From: Alphaproteobacteria bacterium
GTDB taxonomy: Bacteria > Pseudomonadota > Alphaproteobacteria > Rickettsiales > JABSSG01
Assembly (NCBI GenBank): GCA_022600235.1
Contig: JAHZKS010000118.1
Span: forward strand, 1 to 7,885
Reading direction: 5' to 3'
Length of the DNA stretch: 7,885 nt
The position numbers were made by a program, and so were the translations under genes. This document shows, piece after piece, positions 5,609-7,885 of the stretch (positions are counted from its first letter, which is position 1; each line of letters starts with the position of its first letter). Below the pieces are notes generated by a model. That model saw nothing but the letters and a program-made list of their open reading frames with translations, ran no database searches and was not told where the DNA came from.

Positions 5609-6919
5609 ATGAAATACGTATTGAATTTAATTGCAAAGGTGCCAAAGGCTGTGTGGATATGTCTTTTGAGTACTTTAGCTATAACTCTTGTGCAGGGTGT
5701 GTTCTCTTACTTCTTCGAGTATGACTCAATTAAGTTATACACAAAATTCCATAAGTTATTAAAGAGGATTTTTCTGATAAATCTTTTTCCTAGCATATTG
5801 ATATTTTATATTGTTAGAAGAGTTCGTTTTGCAGTTATTGTTCAAACAATTTTTTTAATTAGTGTATTCGTTATATCTGTTATTACAAACTCTTATTATT
5901 CAGTTTATTTTTCCTGCATTTATTGTGGTGTGATAGATAGTTTTATAGATGTTTCTTTAATTCTTATTGCTATTGTATCTGTTGCTCTAGCCTTGTTTTG
6001 TTTTAAGAAAGGTAAATTGTTTTTTACTGTTTTTATAGTATTTTTAATTTGCGCTACATTCAAAACAATATATTACAAATCGGATAGAGATTTTACATTA
6101 ATGAATAATTCTTTGTCTGTGGAAGATAAGAATTTATCAGATAAGAGAATAAAATTTAAAGATTCTGGCAATAAAATTATCTTTATGCATCTTGCTAAAA
6201 CTGCTGGCACTAGTGTCATTGAAAATTTTTCTAAATTTTATCCTTCTTTCAGTCCAAGTTCTTTTACTTGTAAAGACAATCCAAAAGTGCAAAGGAATGT
6301 GTTTATAAGGAGTCATAATATCAAAGCTTTTATTTTACCTAAATTTAATTTGCAAAATAAAAGTAAAATTACATTTTTCCGAGATCCTAGAGATAGGATC
6401 CTATCTCTTTATTACTATATGATAAGCAATAGCAAGAAATATCCAACTAGTTTTACGTTATTAGAATATTTGAATCTAAAGGAGAAATATCTTGGTGATA
6501 ATGAGAGGGATTTGTTTATAGACAACATATACACAAGATATTTTATCTCGAGGGATATAAAAACTGGTGAAGAGATAACACAAAATGATATAGATGAAGC
6601 CATTTCATATCTTAAAACACTTGATTTTATAGGAATAACAGAAAATTTTGATGAAGATTTAGATAGGATGTCTGATTTCTATTATTTGCCTAGACCTGAA
6701 AAAAAAGTTGTGTTGAATAGTTTTAATAAAAACAAGGTAGAGTATAAAAAGAAAATGAAGAAAGAGTTGGTAAAAGAGCCAATAACGCCAGAAATAGAAA
6801 AAGAGTTAGATCGTTTAACAAAGTACGACTATATAATATACAACGCTGCTAAGAAGATTAGAGATGAGCAGGTAAAAAAATGGAAGGCGGGTAAAATGAA
6901 AAGAGCGATGGGAGAGTGA
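5609..6919 (+). CDS. membrane protein with C-terminal PAPS-dependent sulfotransferase domain
   Basis: This 436-residue protein has two parts. Residues 1-155 hold about five hydrophobic segments (roughly 14-36, 53-69, 74-94, 109-132, 136-152). The soluble part (about 185-436) carries hallmarks of the Sulfotransfer_2-type family. The 5'-phosphosulfate-binding loop is IFMHLAKTAGTSV (191-203); the 3'-phosphate-binding motif is TFFRDPRDRILSLYY (255-269, with Arg258 and Ser266). NIYTRYF (306-312) and IGITENFDEDLDRM (341-354) fit conserved family positions. The expected reaction is transfer of sulfate from PAPS to a sugar or other hydroxyl; the acceptor is unknown. The C-terminus is highly basic and lysine-rich (KKKMKKELVKE; KKWKAGKMKRAMGE). 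An in-frame TGA at 5576-5578 supports the start at 5609. The gene is transcribed alone or just ahead of cycM, with 81 bases between. No PAPS synthesis gene is in the window. The sulfotransferase assignment is strong; the membrane part is unassigned. Confidence 0.85.
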   Translation: MKYVLNLIAKVPKAVWICLLSTLAITLVQGVFSYFFEYDSIKLYTKFHKLLKRIFLINLFPSILIFYIVRRVRFAVIVQTIFLISVFVISVITNSYYSVYFSCIYCGVIDSFIDVSLILIAIVSVALALFCFKKGKLFFTVFIVFLICATFKTIYYKSDRDFTLMNNSLSVEDKNLSDKRIKFKDSGNKIIFMHLAKTAGTSVIENFSKFYPSFSPSSFTCKDNPKVQRNVFIRSHNIKAFILPKFNLQNKSKITFFRDPRDRILSLYYYMISNSKKYPTSFTLLEYLNLKEKYLGDNERDLFIDNIYTRYFISRDIKTGEEITQNDIDEAISYLKTLDFIGITENFDEDLDRMSDFYYLPRPEKKVVLNSFNKNKVEYKKKMKKELVKEPITPEIEKELDRLTKYDYIIYNAAKKIRDEQVKKWKAGKMKRAMGE

Positions 6920-6939
6920 AATAATCCTGCATAGCACTA

Positions 6940-6967
6940 TTGACCGCTCGTAAAAAATCTCTAATAT
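6940..6967 (+). promoter_or_regulatory. probable promoter of cycM-xth
   Basis: TTGACC (6940-6945, 5 of 6 to consensus) and TAATAT (6962-6967) are separated by 16 bases; a TATAAA-like register lies a few bases further on. It sits in the 81-base gap before cycM and would leave a leader of roughly 25-30 bases. The leader has no recognisable Shine-Dalgarno. Confidence 0.5.
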
Positions 6968-7000
6968 AAATCACATAAACATATTTTATTATTTTGTTTA

Positions 7001-7513
7001 ATGGACGGGTTTGAGCTTAATAAAATTGCTGCTTCTGTTTTAGTTGCCGGGATAGTTATCATGGTTGTCAGCAACATTGCAGATATTTTATACCAGCCTG
7101 ATAAACCATTTGAACGAGGATATAAAATTGATGTTCAATCAGAAGCGTCCACTCATGGTCCGGATAAAAAAGAAGAGCCAATTGATATAGAATCATTTTT
7201 AGCAAAAGCAGATGCAGAGCGCGGTAAGGCTGAGACAAAAAAATGTGTGATTTGTCATACATTCACCAATGGAGGCAAGAACAAGGTCGGTCCGAATCTA
7301 TGGGGTATAGTTGGAGCAAAAAAGGCTCACAGAGATGATTTCTCTTATTCGAAGGCGCTGTCTACAAAGGGTGGAACCTGGACAAAAGAAGATTTGTTCC
7401 ATTTTGTTAATAGCCCAAGAAAATATCTCCCTGGTACAAAAATGGCATTCGCAGGTTACAAGAAGCCGCAAGATGCTGCAGATATAGTTGCGTATTTGGA
7501 ATCTCTAAAATAA
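7001..7513 (+). CDS. cycM: membrane-anchored c-type cytochrome (CycM / cytochrome c552 type)
   Basis: This is a class I cytochrome c of 170 residues that carries electrons between the bc1 complex and cytochrome c oxidase at the periplasmic face of the inner membrane. An uncleaved N-terminal anchor (about residues 9-30, IAASVLVAGIVIMVVSNIADIL) is followed by a charged linker (about 35-65). The haem domain contains CVICH (82-86, with His86 as the axial ligand), GPNLWGIVG (97-105) and GTKMAFAGYKK (145-155), where Met148 is the sixth haem ligand; the end ADIVAYLESLK is also typical. The start MDGFELNKIAASVLVAG fits the N-terminal pattern of rickettsial CycM proteins, which supports the ATG at 7001 despite no visible Shine-Dalgarno. 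It is followed 9 bases later by xth on the same strand, so the two are probably co-transcribed. Confidence 0.95.
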   Translation: MDGFELNKIAASVLVAGIVIMVVSNIADILYQPDKPFERGYKIDVQSEASTHGPDKKEEPIDIESFLAKADAERGKAETKKCVICHTFTNGGKNKVGPNLWGIVGAKKAHRDDFSYSKALSTKGGTWTKEDLFHFVNSPRKYLPGTKMAFAGYKKPQDAADIVAYLESLK

Positions 7514-7516
7514 GGA
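7512..7516 (+). promoter_or_regulatory. ribosome binding site of xth overlapping the cycM stop
   Basis: AAGGA begins within the cycM TAA stop (7511-7513) and ends 6 bases before the ATG at 7523. The overlap indicates that xth is translated from the cycM message and fixes the xth start. Confidence 0.75.
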
Positions 7517-7522
7517 TTTTGC

Positions 7523-7885
7523 ATGAAAATAGCTACCTGGAATGTCAATTCTATTAGGAGTAGAAAAAATTTAGCGCTGCAGTGGTTGAAGGATAACAAG
7601 CCTGATGTGCTTTTGCTTCAAGAAACAAAATGTTTAGATGAAGCCTTTCCTAAAGAAGAGTTCGAAGATTTAGGATATAATATATCCCTGTCAGGTCAAA
7701 AAACCTTCAATGGTGTAGCGATCTTAAGTCTGCACCCAATTGAGGATGTTATCACAAAATTCGAAGGTAACCCACTGGAGGAGCAAGCGAGATATATAGA
7801 AGCTGTAATATGTGTTCCTGGGTTTGCAGTAAGGGTTGCTTCTGTTTATGTGCCGAATGGTGAAAGTCTAGATTCTTCTAAGTAT
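7523..7885 (+). CDS. xth: exodeoxyribonuclease III, 5' part (cut by the window edge)
   Basis: The first 121 codons of an Xth-type exonuclease III / AP endonuclease are present; the reading frame is still open at the last base. The enzyme cuts DNA at abasic sites in base-excision repair and has 3'-exonuclease and 3'-phosphatase activities in the cytoplasm. Residues match E. coli numbering exactly: Asn7 in MKIATWNVNSIRSR, metal-binding Glu34 in LLLQETK, and Tyr109 in SVYVPNG. FNGVAILSLHPIED (62-75) is the usual FxGVAxLS strand. The remaining catalytic residues (counterparts of Asp151, Asn153, Asp229 and His259) lie beyond the window. The ATG is supported by a good AAGGA Shine-Dalgarno and by the family's canonical MKIATWNVNSIR start. 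It appears to be the second gene of a cycM-xth transcript. Confidence 0.95.
   Translation, partial: MKIATWNVNSIRSRKNLALQWLKDNKPDVLLLQETKCLDEAFPKEEFEDLGYNISLSGQKTFNGVAILSLHPIEDVITKFEGNPLEEQARYIEAVICVPGFAVRVASVYVPNGESLDSSKY

Noticed and set aside
7068..7262. 64-codon minus-strand open frame within cycM
   Set aside because: It is a shadow of cycM, whose haem motif, Met ligand and anchor are all intact in the plus frame.

Overview
The window looks like a piece of chromosome from an AT-rich, probably host-associated alphaproteobacterium of the Rickettsiales or a near relative. This rests on four things seen in the sequence: the very AT-rich composition; a contiguous gatC-gatA-gatB operon; a membrane-anchored cytochrome c whose N-terminus (ELNKIAASVLVAG) fits the rickettsial/mitochondrial-type CycM family; and an intergenic inverted-repeat element with the form GATCCTG...CAGGATGAC, a type common between rickettsial genes. 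The genus cannot be named from the sequence alone.

Layout, left to right. At 50-739 (+) is an unrecognised protein with two hydrophobic stretches and a cysteine/aspartate-rich C-terminus built from a 22-residue tandem duplication. A strong symmetrical terminator (761-786) follows. A gene-free stretch (787-1002) carries two nested palindromic elements. On the minus strand, reading from 4230 down to 1003, gatC, gatA and gatB form a tight operon (gaps of 1 and 2 bases). They encode the amidotransferase that turns Glu-tRNA(Gln) and/or Asp-tRNA(Asn) into Gln-tRNA(Gln)/Asn-tRNA(Asn). Upstream of it, on the same strand, is a 373-residue unrecognised protein (5468-4347) with lysine-rich, nuclear-localisation-like tracts at both ends, each beside an acidic Ser/Asp/Glu patch.

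From 5469 the direction switches to plus. A divergent intergenic region separates the 373-residue gene from 5609-6919, which encodes an unusual protein: about five N-terminal membrane segments joined to a PAPS-type sulfotransferase domain. Then come a promoter-like sequence, cycM (7001-7513) and the start of an exodeoxyribonuclease III gene (7523 to the window edge), which is probably translated from the cycM transcript.

The conserved genes (gatCAB, cycM, xth) are core housekeeping. The three accessory genes between and beside them (229-residue Cys-repeat protein, 373-residue dual-NLS-like protein, membrane-sulfotransferase fusion) are the lineage-specific content and the best candidates for host interaction or envelope modification. 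No RNA gene, CRISPR array, transposase or integrase was seen.
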